Part shown: positions 23,586-31,177 of the stretch, one piece after another
Numbering within the stretch: the first letter of the stretch is position 1
Layout of the letters: each line of letters begins with the position of its first letter
From: Treponema sp.
GTDB lineage: Bacteria > Spirochaetota > Spirochaetia > Treponematales > Breznakiellaceae
Direction of reading: 5' to 3'
DNA length: 32,651 bases
Assembly (NCBI GenBank): GCA_031288575.1
Contig: JAITRD010000003.1
Coordinates: forward strand, 1-32,651
Position numbers and translations under genes: made by a program
Notes under the pieces: generated by a model
Databases searched by the model: none
What the model saw: only the letters and a program-made list of their open reading frames with translations
Told to the model about the DNA's origin: nothing

Positions 23586-24827
23586 ATGCAACAAAAAAAT
23601 CCGCCCCGCAGATCAGTAGTATCTTTTATTATCGCCTCCGTATGTATTCTGGCCTATATCGCGGCCCTAGCGTATGCTGCCGTTAAAATTTATGTTAGTA
23701 TTGATGGATACCGCGGTATCGCGGAACAGGAATTTTTTAAGCTGGCGGATCTCGCCTCGGCGGCGGGAGTTTTAGGCTTCATGAACGAACCCTTTCAGGA
23801 AGCGGTGCAGGACACCCTGCACAAATCCAAAACCCTGGAGGGGATCATTATCTCCGGCCCCAACGAGGAATATGCCTTTGAACGGGCGGCGGACAGGGCC
23901 ATTGCCTGGAACGGCGATATCCCCCGCTTCAAGAGCCGGCCCGGCGTTTCCGGGGAGCCCTTTCATATGCCCTTGCGAATTGAAGGGCAGCGGAATGTAA
24001 CCATCAGCGCCATATACAACTATCTGGATTATGAACAGCTCACCAGGGTCCTTAAGTTCACCCTCCTGGTGGTCCTCTCTGCTTTGTCCCTGGCTTTTTT
24101 TACCCTTATGCTGGAATTTCTTTTGGGGAAAAACCGGGCCCAGCCTGGGGCAGCCCGGAATGATCCGGAGGAAAAACCTTCCCCGGATTTTGATGAATTC
24201 GCTAATTTTGAGACGGCTTCCCCCGGCGTTTCCGGAGAGGAGCAAGATTTTTCCGCCCTTGAGGAGACCCTTCCCGGAACCGGTCAATTTGAGGCCGCAC
24301 CCGAGGATCCCCGGGGACTTTATACTCCCCGGGGCAATATTGGATGGGAAGCGTATACCCAGGATCGGCTTAGTTCGGAAATTCACCGCTGCGCGTCCTT
24401 TGAACAGGATCTGGTATTCTTTGTTATGGAATTAAAAATCCCGGATGTGCCGGACACCCTCTATAGACGTTTTGCCGATGAAGCGGTAGATTTTTTTATC
24501 CTGCGGGATCTTATCTTTGAAAAAGGGGAAAAGGGCATCGCCGTCATTAGCCCCAATATGGATTTGGATCAGGGCTTTGCGAAGTCCGAAGAATTTCATA
24601 ACCGGCTTTTACAAAGCTTGCCCGAGTTTTTAACCGGCCGGTCCGATTTATGCATCGGCTTAAGCTCCCGGTCGGGAAGGCTTATTGACGCGGAGCGGCT
24701 CCAGTTCGAGGCTTCCCAGGCCCTGCGGAGGGCCCTGAAGGACCCGGTTTCTCCTATTGTGGCCTTTAAAAGCGATCCGGAAAAATACCGGGCCTTTATT
24801 GCTTCTCAAAATAATCAGCATCCCTAA
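23586..24827 (+). CDS. Two-TM sensor-like protein with a degenerate GGDEF-like C-terminus
   Basis: A 413-residue membrane protein. Membrane helix 1 (about residues 10-33) and helix 2 (about 157-182) enclose a periplasmic domain of about 120 residues, the layout of many bacterial sensors. An acidic flexible linker (about 185-255) leads to a cytoplasmic domain of about 150 residues. That domain's ending, IGLSSRSGRLIDAERLQFEA followed by SQALRRA, resembles the end of GGDEF/nucleotide-cyclase-like domains. No GGDEF signature is visible, so it is probably not an active diguanylate cyclase. Function unknown. The start appears leaderless. The 3' end overlaps the opposing DUF4340 gene by 32 bases. 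Confidence 0.65.
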   Translation: MQQKNPPRRSVVSFIIASVCILAYIAALAYAAVKIYVSIDGYRGIAEQEFFKLADLASAAGVLGFMNEPFQEAVQDTLHKSKTLEGIIISGPNEEYAFERAADRAIAWNGDIPRFKSRPGVSGEPFHMPLRIEGQRNVTISAIYNYLDYEQLTRVLKFTLLVVLSALSLAFFTLMLEFLLGKNRAQPGAARNDPEEKPSPDFDEFANFETASPGVSGEEQDFSALEETLPGTGQFEAAPEDPRGLYTPRGNIGWEAYTQDRLSSEIHRCASFEQDLVFFVMELKIPDVPDTLYRRFADEAVDFFILRDLIFEKGEKGIAVISPNMDLDQGFAKSEEFHNRLLQSLPEFLTGRSDLCIGLSSRSGRLIDAERLQFEASQALRRALKDPVSPIVAFKSDPEKYRAFIASQNNQHP

Positions 24828-25779
24828 AAATACGCTTTACGGTCCAATCCGCCAGGGCATATACCTGGGGAACCCCGGAAACCGCGGCGCAAAGCCGGGA
24901 ATCATGACCGGTATATCCTGCCCGCATGGTCAAAACAGAACCGTCTTCCAATTCCAAAACAATACGTCCGGCATTTAAAAGGGGACTTTCTCCGGTTTTT
25001 ACCTGCTGAATAAAGTCTTCCCCCTCGGCGTCCAGCAGGGCCCGGATATAGGCTTCCACCCGCTGTTTGTCCGGAAGGGGCCGGGCATCCAAGTCCCAGC
25101 CCCCGGTATCCCCGTTCCGGGAAAGTGTCAGGGCCGGGCCGGGGGCGTCTTCCCCGGGGGAGGGAGGGGAAACCAGGGTAAGGCGCTGGACCATATCAGG
25201 GTTCCGGATATTATCCGGGAAAAGCTTAAGCAGATACCAGGAATTCCGGGGCGCCTTGAGATAGGGAGAAAGCCTGTCCTCGCCGGAGCGGATTTCCCTT
25301 TGGTTATTCCTGCGGAGGTATACCTCATTGCCCGTACTGTCCCCCCGGCCGATGAGAAGATCCAGCAGGGGATAAACAGAAACGCCGCCCCGGATTAGGA
25401 TACGGGAGGCGGTTCCTTCGGTAAGGGAAAGCCGTTCATAGGAAGCGGGGGAGTTTCCCCGGACCGGATACTGAAAGGAAGCGGAAAGGAGCCTTAAAAA
25501 TTCCTCAACCCTGGCCTGCCGGGCCGGATATTCCCCGTCCTCGCGGGAAACAACCCATTTTTCACCGCGGCGGCGAAAAACCGTGGGATCTTCGCCGGCC
25601 CTTCCGGTAATTTCTATCCGATCCGCCTGATCCCGAAATTCCGGCTTGAGCCATACATAGGCGGCATTTCTGTCACGCAAACGATCGGGATCCAAAATAA
25701 AGGTCAGGAGATATGCCAGGGCTAACAACCCCGCTAAACCCGCGAGAAGCCCGGCCTTTACCCTATAAAGCACCGGCAT
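24796..25779 (-). CDS. DUF4340 family membrane-anchored protein
   Basis: A 327-residue protein with one N-terminal membrane helix (about residues 8-28) and a long extracytoplasmic part, the layout of DUF4340 proteins. Such proteins often follow Gld-type ABC genes, as here. Repeated short strand patterns such as RIEITGRAGEDPTVFRRRGEKW and VLELEDGSVLTMRAGY fit a beta-rich fold. The ATG at 25779 is only one base from a GGAGG sequence. The in-frame GTG at 25773 is 7 bases away, a better distance, and may be the true start. It overlaps the GldG-like gene by 17 bases and is the last gene of the operon. Exact function unknown. Confidence 0.75.
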   Translation of the reverse strand: MPVLYRVKAGLLAGLAGLLALAYLLTFILDPDRLRDRNAAYVWLKPEFRDQADRIEITGRAGEDPTVFRRRGEKWVVSREDGEYPARQARVEEFLRLLSASFQYPVRGNSPASYERLSLTEGTASRILIRGGVSVYPLLDLLIGRGDSTGNEVYLRRNNQREIRSGEDRLSPYLKAPRNSWYLLKLFPDNIRNPDMVQRLTLVSPPSPGEDAPGPALTLSRNGDTGGWDLDARPLPDKQRVEAYIRALLDAEGEDFIQQVKTGESPLLNAGRIVLELEDGSVLTMRAGYTGHDSRLCAAVSGVPQVYALADWTVKRIFRDADYFEKQ

Positions 25780-27370
25780 CCCTCCTTTTTGCCTCCGCCC
25801 CCCGCCGCCGGAGAAAAAGAATTCCCCCGAACGTAAGCCCCAGGGGAACTATTACCGTATTGAGAATCCGGGAAAAGGCCATCGCCCTTTCCCGCTTTTC
25901 CGGATCGGGGATCCGGTCAAGCCGTCCCGTTCCGCGGGGGCGGTTCCGGATGCCGACAATGTCATCGTCATTATTGAGCCAGTCCGCCGCCTGCAGGAGA
26001 AAATCCAAATTCCGCTCCGCCTGGGTATAGGCCATGAAAAGGGAAGCGAAATCCGTATCCCCTATCACAATAATCCGGGATTCCCGGGGGTCTCCGGTCC
26101 TGTCCGGCAGTTCCTCCGGGGAGTCCTCCTGTACCGGTTTGGGAAGCCCCTCAAACCAACTGGGAAATTTGCCCGAAAGGGCAGCCGCCAATACCCTGGT
26201 GCCCCGGGTGTCCGGCCCTTCCCGGTCAAATAATTCGGAGTTTTCAGGGGAGGTGATAAACTCCTCGGTCATAAGCCACGCGCCGGGGGTGGTAAAAAAA
26301 AGGGGCTCCCCCCGGACCTGCTCCGGGGGGTTCAGCTCAATAGGGCTGGGCCAGAAGAGATCCGCCCCGGCGAATCCGGCGCCTAAGGGGTGATCCCGGC
26401 TGGCGTTTTCCCCCGACACGCCTATCCAGTGGGGATACCTCAGGAGCCGCAACTGGGGAGCCCCCGAAGGGCCTGTTGTTTGATACTGGAGGGTAAGGGC
26501 GGACTGATCCAAAACCAGGGCCGGCTGTATTGTGGCCCCGTAAAAAGAAACCATGGATAAAAGCCCCTTATCGAAAATAACCCGGCTTGCAAGATCGCCC
26601 TGGGAATTGACAAAAACCCCCTCAAGGGCAAAAAACACCCTGCCGCCGTTATGAATATACCGGTCTATCCGGTATAGGGCCCATTCATCCAGATCCTCTG
26701 CCCCGCCGAGAACAAAAAGAACCTTTAGGGTATCGGGAATTTCTTCCCCAGCCTCAAGAAGGGTGACCCGGAAGCCGGAACGGAGAAAGGCCTGGTTGAG
26801 GAATTCATAATCCCTTTCCCATTGCCGGTAGGAATCCCCAACAATAAAGGCGGCTTCCCGTTCCTCCTCCCGGATCAAAGACCGGATCCGGGAAGTGAGA
26901 TCATATTCCAGGGTGTCTTGAGAAAAAACAAAGGGCAAAACTTCAATTTTATCCAGGTATTCAATTACAATGCCGGAATATACGGTGGTAAAATTTGCCT
27001 CGTCCCGTTCAAGGGTCTGTATTTGCCGGGGGAGAATGCCCAACTGCTCCGCCTGCTGAACCAGGCCCGCCTTCAGGGGATCCCGGAGGATAAACCGGAT
27101 GCGCCCCCGGGAATAAGCGGCATATTCCCTCAGAAAATCCCGGATCTCCGCGGGCAGGGGATGCAGACGGGTCAGTTTTTCCGAAAGATAATAGACGATG
27201 CGCACTTCATCGGTAATTTCTTTATAAAGCTCCCGGGATACCGGGGAAATCGTATAAGCCTTGTTTTTGGTCAAATCCAGGCGGAACCATAAACGGCGGC
27301 TTAAGGCGGTTCCCAAAACAAGGACAATAAGGCTTAACAAAGTGATGATCCGTTCCTGCCTCCGGGTCAT
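25763..27370 (-). CDS. GldG-like ABC transporter auxiliary protein
   Basis: A 535-residue protein of the GldG/ABC-transporter-auxiliary family. An N-terminal membrane helix (about residues 7-25) is followed by the typical RLDLTKNKAYTISPVSRELYK segment, given here by its key LDLT-NK-Y-IS residues. A large extracytoplasmic part has VIGDTDFAS late in the protein, the usual GldG position for GD-DF. A second hydrophobic segment lies near the C-terminus (about 507-525), anchoring the protein at both ends. It overlaps the permease gene by four bases. In Bacteroidetes GldA/F/G were first linked to gliding. Spirochaetes move by periplasmic flagella, so here the complex probably has another transport or envelope role. 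Confidence 0.85.
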   Translation of the reverse strand: MTRRQERIITLLSLIVLVLGTALSRRLWFRLDLTKNKAYTISPVSRELYKEITDEVRIVYYLSEKLTRLHPLPAEIRDFLREYAAYSRGRIRFILRDPLKAGLVQQAEQLGILPRQIQTLERDEANFTTVYSGIVIEYLDKIEVLPFVFSQDTLEYDLTSRIRSLIREEEREAAFIVGDSYRQWERDYEFLNQAFLRSGFRVTLLEAGEEIPDTLKVLFVLGGAEDLDEWALYRIDRYIHNGGRVFFALEGVFVNSQGDLASRVIFDKGLLSMVSFYGATIQPALVLDQSALTLQYQTTGPSGAPQLRLLRYPHWIGVSGENASRDHPLGAGFAGADLFWPSPIELNPPEQVRGEPLFFTTPGAWLMTEEFITSPENSELFDREGPDTRGTRVLAAALSGKFPSWFEGLPKPVQEDSPEELPDRTGDPRESRIIVIGDTDFASLFMAYTQAERNLDFLLQAADWLNNDDDIVGIRNRPRGTGRLDRIPDPEKRERAMAFSRILNTVIVPLGLTFGGILFLRRRGAEAKRRDAGAL

Positions 27371-28107
27371 CCCGAACTCCAGCGGCGAAAAAGCAAAACC
27401 CGGGTGTTTAGGAATAAAAACAGCACCGTGCTTAAAAGGAAAAAGGCTATATCCCGGCTGTCAATGACCCCCCGGGAAAAACCTTCAAAATGGAAGGACA
27501 GGGAAATAAAATTGACAGCCGCTGCCAGGGGAAGGGGCAAATCGAAGCTCAGGGTCAATTGATTTGCCAATATTGCCGCCAGGAGAACCACCGCGCTTCC
27601 CAGGAAGGAAGCGGCCTGGCTTTTTGAAAGGGAAGAAAGCAGGAGCCCCAAGGCCGTGGCGGAAGCGCCCAGAAGGAGAACCCCCGCATATTCCCCGATA
27701 ATGACTCCGGCATCAAAAAAAGCCAGCGGCAAAAGGCTTAAAGGAACCGGGATAGTAAAAACCAAAATCAGGGATAACACGGCAAAGGCGGAAAAAAATT
27801 TCCCCAGGACCAGTTCCCATTCGGAAAAAGGCAGGGTCAGGAGCAGTTCGATAGTCCCCAGCTTCCGTTCTTCCGCCCAGCTTTTCATGGTAATAAGCGG
27901 AACAACCAGGACAAACACCGGGGGAAAGGCGGCGAAAAAGGGGCGCAGGGTTGCGGCGTCCAGGGCAAAAAAACGCTGTAAATAGAAAAACCAAAGGGAA
28001 ACGCAGAGGAGAAAAAAAACCGCCGTTCCATAGGAGGCAGGGGAAATAACAGCGGCATAAAATTCTTTCCCGACCAGGGTAAAAATTCTTTTAAAAAAAA
28101 CTTTCAC
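27367..28107 (-). CDS. GldF-like ABC-2 family permease
   Basis: An inner-membrane permease of the ABC-2 type (246 residues), with about six hydrophobic segments. The PLITMKSWAEERKLGTIELLLTLP signature, shortened to its key MKSWAEE and GTIELL-TLP residues, is typical of GldF/NosY-like permeases. It couples with the ATPase encoded just upstream: their genes overlap by four bases (ATGA). The GldG-like gene then overlaps its 3' end by four bases, so ATPase, permease and auxiliary protein are translated as a unit. The transported substrate is unknown. Confidence 0.88.
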   Translation of the reverse strand: MKVFFKRIFTLVGKEFYAAVISPASYGTAVFFLLCVSLWFFYLQRFFALDAATLRPFFAAFPPVFVLVVPLITMKSWAEERKLGTIELLLTLPFSEWELVLGKFFSAFAVLSLILVFTIPVPLSLLPLAFFDAGVIIGEYAGVLLLGASATALGLLLSSLSKSQAASFLGSAVVLLAAILANQLTLSFDLPLPLAAAVNFISLSFHFEGFSRGVIDSRDIAFFLLSTVLFLFLNTRVLLFRRWSSG

Positions 28108-29060
28108 GGCCCTTCCCCGTCCTCGCCGGTAACTTTGACAAAAATATCCTCAAGGCTAAGTTTTTTCCGGTTCATTTCCAGAATCTTAAGGCCCTCCTTC
28201 ACGGCCCAGTCAAAGATTCGCTCCCCCGGGTCCCCCCCTTCATTGTCCTGAAAACTGAAGCTCAGGCTAAGGGTTCCATCCGCTCCGGCCCCGGACTTGA
28301 CGCCGGTAAGGTCCCCCGCCAGGTTTTTAAGCTTTGCCTCAAGTTCCGAAATGCCGGCGCCCTTGATTTTCAGAACCCAAGTATCATTGCCCTTGAGGGT
28401 TCCGGCAATTTCTTCAGGCCGGCCCTGGGCGGCAATACGGCCCGCGTTTAGAATAAGCACCCGGGAACAAACAGCCTCGACTTCCTGGAGAATATGGGTA
28501 GAGAGGATCACCGTTTTTCTTTTTCCCAGTTCCCGTATAAGGGTACGGATTTCGATAATCTGATTTGGGTCCAGACCCGAGCTGGGTTCATCCAGGATAA
28601 GGATGGGGGGATCGTGGATAATAGCCTGGGCGAGGCCCAGGCGTTGTTTATACCCCTTAGAAAGGGTTTCGATCCTTTGGGACCGCACCTGTTCCAGGCC
28701 GCACCGCTCCATGGCGGTCCCCAGGGAGCGGGATTTTTCCTCCCGAAGGATAAGCCGGGAGCGGGCTATAAAAGAAAGGTATTCCTCCACGGTGAATTCC
28801 CCGTAGAGGGGGACATTTTCGGGCAGGTAGCCGATACGTTTTTTTACCTCCGCCGGGTTTTCCTCTACCGAAATTCCGTCCACCAGGGCTTTTCCCGATG
28901 AAGGAAAATGGAAACCCGTGAGGATCTTCATGACCGTTGTCTTTCCGGCGCCGTTAGGCCCTAAAAAACCTAACACCTCACCCTGATCGGCTTCAAAGGA
29001 TATATCCCGTACCGCTTCGACCCGGCCGTAACGCTTGGTAAGGCCCTGTACCGCAACCAT
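28104..29060 (-). CDS. GldA-like ABC transporter ATPase
   Basis: A cytoplasmic ATPase (318 residues) of the ABC-2 export type. Walker A is GPNGAGKTT (about residues 34-42), the Q-loop lies in YLPENVPLY (a P-E variant common in this family), the signature is LSKGYKQR, Walker B is ILILDEPSSGLD and the switch histidine is in LSTHILQE. The 90-residue C-terminal part after the core is the usual regulatory extension. AGGAG lies 8 bases before the ATG. The gene begins 11 bases after the RNase Z stop and shares its transcript. All catalytic motifs are intact. Confidence 0.9.
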   Translation of the reverse strand: MVAVQGLTKRYGRVEAVRDISFEADQGEVLGFLGPNGAGKTTVMKILTGFHFPSSGKALVDGISVEENPAEVKKRIGYLPENVPLYGEFTVEEYLSFIARSRLILREEKSRSLGTAMERCGLEQVRSQRIETLSKGYKQRLGLAQAIIHDPPILILDEPSSGLDPNQIIEIRTLIRELGKRKTVILSTHILQEVEAVCSRVLILNAGRIAAQGRPEEIAGTLKGNDTWVLKIKGAGISELEAKLKNLAGDLTGVKSGAGADGTLSLSFSFQDNEGGDPGERIFDWAVKEGLKILEMNRKKLSLEDIFVKVTGEDGEGP

Positions 29061-29071
29061 GAAAAAGGCTC

Positions 29072-29998
29072 CTAATCCGCGTATTCCATGGGGAAAACCA
29101 TACCGTCCCGGGAAAGTACCGTTTCCGGGAAGACGGCCTCCGCCTCTTTTAAAAGCTGTTTTAGATTGAATTCGGCATACCGGGGGCTGTAATGGATAAG
29201 GGCCAGCTTTTTTACCCCCGCGGCGGCGGCTATCCGGGCGGCCTGTTCAGCGGTCATGTGCTTCTTCTCCCGGGCGCTTTCCTCAAGTTCCCTTTCAAAC
29301 ATGCCTTCGCAGACAAAAAGATCCGATCCCGCCGCTTCCCGGGCTATTTCGGGAAAGGCCAAGGTATCGGTTACAAAAGAAAATTTCCTGCCCGACCGTT
29401 TTTCCCCCAGGACCTGCCCGGATTTTACCTCCTCCCCCCTTGAGGACAATACGCTCTCCCCTGCCTGGAGTTTGGCCCACAGGGGCCCCCGGGGCACCCC
29501 CAGGGCTTCCGCCTTTTCCGGGTGGAATTCGCCGGGACGCTGGTCCTCCTCAAAGGCGTAACCGAAACAAGGTTTAGTATGCCGCAGGGGGAAGGCGCGG
29601 ACATGAAAGCCCTCCCCCCGGTAAACGATCCCCGGTTCGGTAAATTCTTTAACCACGATTTCATAGTTAATATACATATCCAGAACCCGGCGGTTGGTTT
29701 CGATATATTCCGCTATCCGGGGAGGCCCAATAATATAGAGGGGATCATCCCGATCCACCTGGGAGGAAAGCATCAGGAGTCCCGGAAGCCCCGTTACATG
29801 ATCCGCATGGGTATGGCTTACAAAAATGACGGATATTTTTTTCCATCTTAGGTTGAGTTTCCGCAGGGAAACCTGGGTTCCTTCCCCGCCGTCAAATAAA
29901 AAAAGCTCCCCTTCACGCCTTAAGAGCACTGACGTAAGATGCCGGTTTGGCAGGGGCATCATTCCCCCGCACCCGAGTATAAAGGCTTCAAGATTCAT
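29072..29998 (-). CDS. rnz: Ribonuclease Z (tRNA 3' processing endonuclease)
   Basis: A cytoplasmic zinc-dependent nuclease of the metallo-beta-lactamase fold (308 residues, usual short-form length) that trims tRNA 3' trailers. The start ILGCGGMMPLPNRHLTS fits the RNase Z opening (G-G...P...R). The metal motif is SHTHADHVTG (H62, H64, D66, H67). More downstream are RAFPLRHTKPCFGYAFEE (histidine) with FVTDT and the later LIHYSPRY (histidine). The promoter lies immediately before the ATG and no Shine-Dalgarno exists. It is the first gene of the run that continues into the Gld-type ABC system, an unexpected pairing. Confidence 0.9.
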   Translation of the reverse strand: MNLEAFILGCGGMMPLPNRHLTSVLLRREGELFLFDGGEGTQVSLRKLNLRWKKISVIFVSHTHADHVTGLPGLLMLSSQVDRDDPLYIIGPPRIAEYIETNRRVLDMYINYEIVVKEFTEPGIVYRGEGFHVRAFPLRHTKPCFGYAFEEDQRPGEFHPEKAEALGVPRGPLWAKLQAGESVLSSRGEEVKSGQVLGEKRSGRKFSFVTDTLAFPEIAREAAGSDLFVCEGMFERELEESAREKKHMTAEQAARIAAAAGVKKLALIHYSPRYAEFNLKQLLKEAEAVFPETVLSRDGMVFPMEYAD

Positions 29999-30006
29999 CG
30001 GGGAAA

Positions 30007-30035
30007 AGTATACCAGCCGGGAGGAAAAGGTTCAA
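30007..30035 (-). promoter_or_regulatory. Promoter of the rnz-ABC operon, next to its ATG
   Basis: On the minus strand TTGAAC (30035-30030), an ideal 17-base gap, then TATACT (30012-30007) extended by TGG. The ATG at 29998 starts 8 bases later, across TTTCCCCG, which holds no Shine-Dalgarno site. Transcription should start within about two bases of the start codon. Confidence 0.7.
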
Positions 30036-30043
30036 CGCCGGGT

Positions 30044-31177
30044 TCAGGGCATTTCTTGAATCCGCTCCACAAAGGGATTCCGCAATTGCCTCTGGGCCCT
30101 GCCGCGCCATTCGCCGGCTTGGTTTTGGCCGCTTAAAAAAGCCCAAAGGGTGCCGGCGGGAGCCGCTTTACCGCTGCCGTACAGGGCGGCGCCCAGGTAA
30201 TATACGGTTTTATAATACTCCGCGTCTTCGATATAAGCCGTCAATACGGGCCGTCCCATAATCTCATCCATGAGGGCATCCAGGGAACTAAAGGTAAAAT
30301 CATACCGGTTCCGGATAGCTTCCTCAATCAGGGTGGTGTTCTGGATTAAGAAGGCGAACATCAAGTGTTCGGCGGCCCGGCTGTGCCGGCCGGAGGCATA
30401 ATAATAAAACCCCAAAAGCCGGTGAACCCCCTCAACCGGGGCATTACGATACCGGTAGAGGGTCAAAAAGCGGTTTACCCCGTCATTTTCCAGGATCCGG
30501 GCCATGGCATTCCGGGTAAAGGAATCCTCAGTCCAAAAGGAATCCCAGGGCCTTCCGTCCGGTGAAGCTCCCTCAAGAATTTCCAAGGCCCGGCTTTCCA
30601 TTTCCGTATACTCCTGGGCCGCTTTATGAATATCAACAATTTTGTATAAAATTTCGATATCGAATCCAGGGTTTTCCAGAAAAGCCCGCTGTTCATGGGC
30701 TTTTTGATACTGTCCCAGGGCTATCTTCAGTTCCCCTTCAACCCGGTAGACTTCCCCGATCCAATATTCCGCTTCAGGATAATTTTTGAGAAGGCCAAAC
30801 TGTTCCAGGGCGCGGTTAACCGAGTCTTCTAAAGAAGCCTTGGGAACCCGGTAATACAATTCTTCCAGGGCGGCGGTAACATTGGGCTGATAATGGTCAA
30901 CGAGGTATCTCTCTACCTGGTCCAGGGAATTCCCCAGGCGCCGCACCTCCGGCAGGGAGAAAAGTTCTACCAGGGCCCGTTCCATCCGGGTATATAGGGA
31001 CCGCCTTTCCCGCCGGGCATCCTCAAAGGCGATAAGGGCGTCCCCGTAGGCCCCGTTTCTAAAAAAATGTTTTCCCCGCTCCAGGGAAAACCAATAGGGA
31101 CGCTCCGCCTGCACCTGGGCCCGTCCCGGATAACATAAGAGCAGTGAAAGAAAACAAAACAATACCCCTTTTTTCAT
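30044..31177 (-). CDS. Exported helical-repeat (TPR-like) protein
   Basis: A 377-residue exported protein. The N-terminus is a signal peptide (KK, then a hydrophobic core). A cysteine at residue 15 (LLLC) could be a lipobox, or cleavage could follow the QA of AQVQA. Most of the chain is a series of amphipathic helices with TPR-like spacing, such as GKHFFRNGAYGDALIAFEDA and YWIGEVYRVEGELKIALGQY, implying a protein-binding role in the periplasm. The ATG overlaps the ispG stop (ATGA), with GGAG 5 bases before it, so the two are co-translated. Function unknown; there is no obvious link to isoprenoid synthesis. Confidence 0.7.
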   Translation of the reverse strand: MKKGVLFCFLSLLLCYPGRAQVQAERPYWFSLERGKHFFRNGAYGDALIAFEDARRERRSLYTRMERALVELFSLPEVRRLGNSLDQVERYLVDHYQPNVTAALEELYYRVPKASLEDSVNRALEQFGLLKNYPEAEYWIGEVYRVEGELKIALGQYQKAHEQRAFLENPGFDIEILYKIVDIHKAAQEYTEMESRALEILEGASPDGRPWDSFWTEDSFTRNAMARILENDGVNRFLTLYRYRNAPVEGVHRLLGFYYYASGRHSRAAEHLMFAFLIQNTTLIEEAIRNRYDFTFSSLDALMDEIMGRPVLTAYIEDAEYYKTVYYLGAALYGSGKAAPAGTLWAFLSGQNQAGEWRGRAQRQLRNPFVERIQEMP

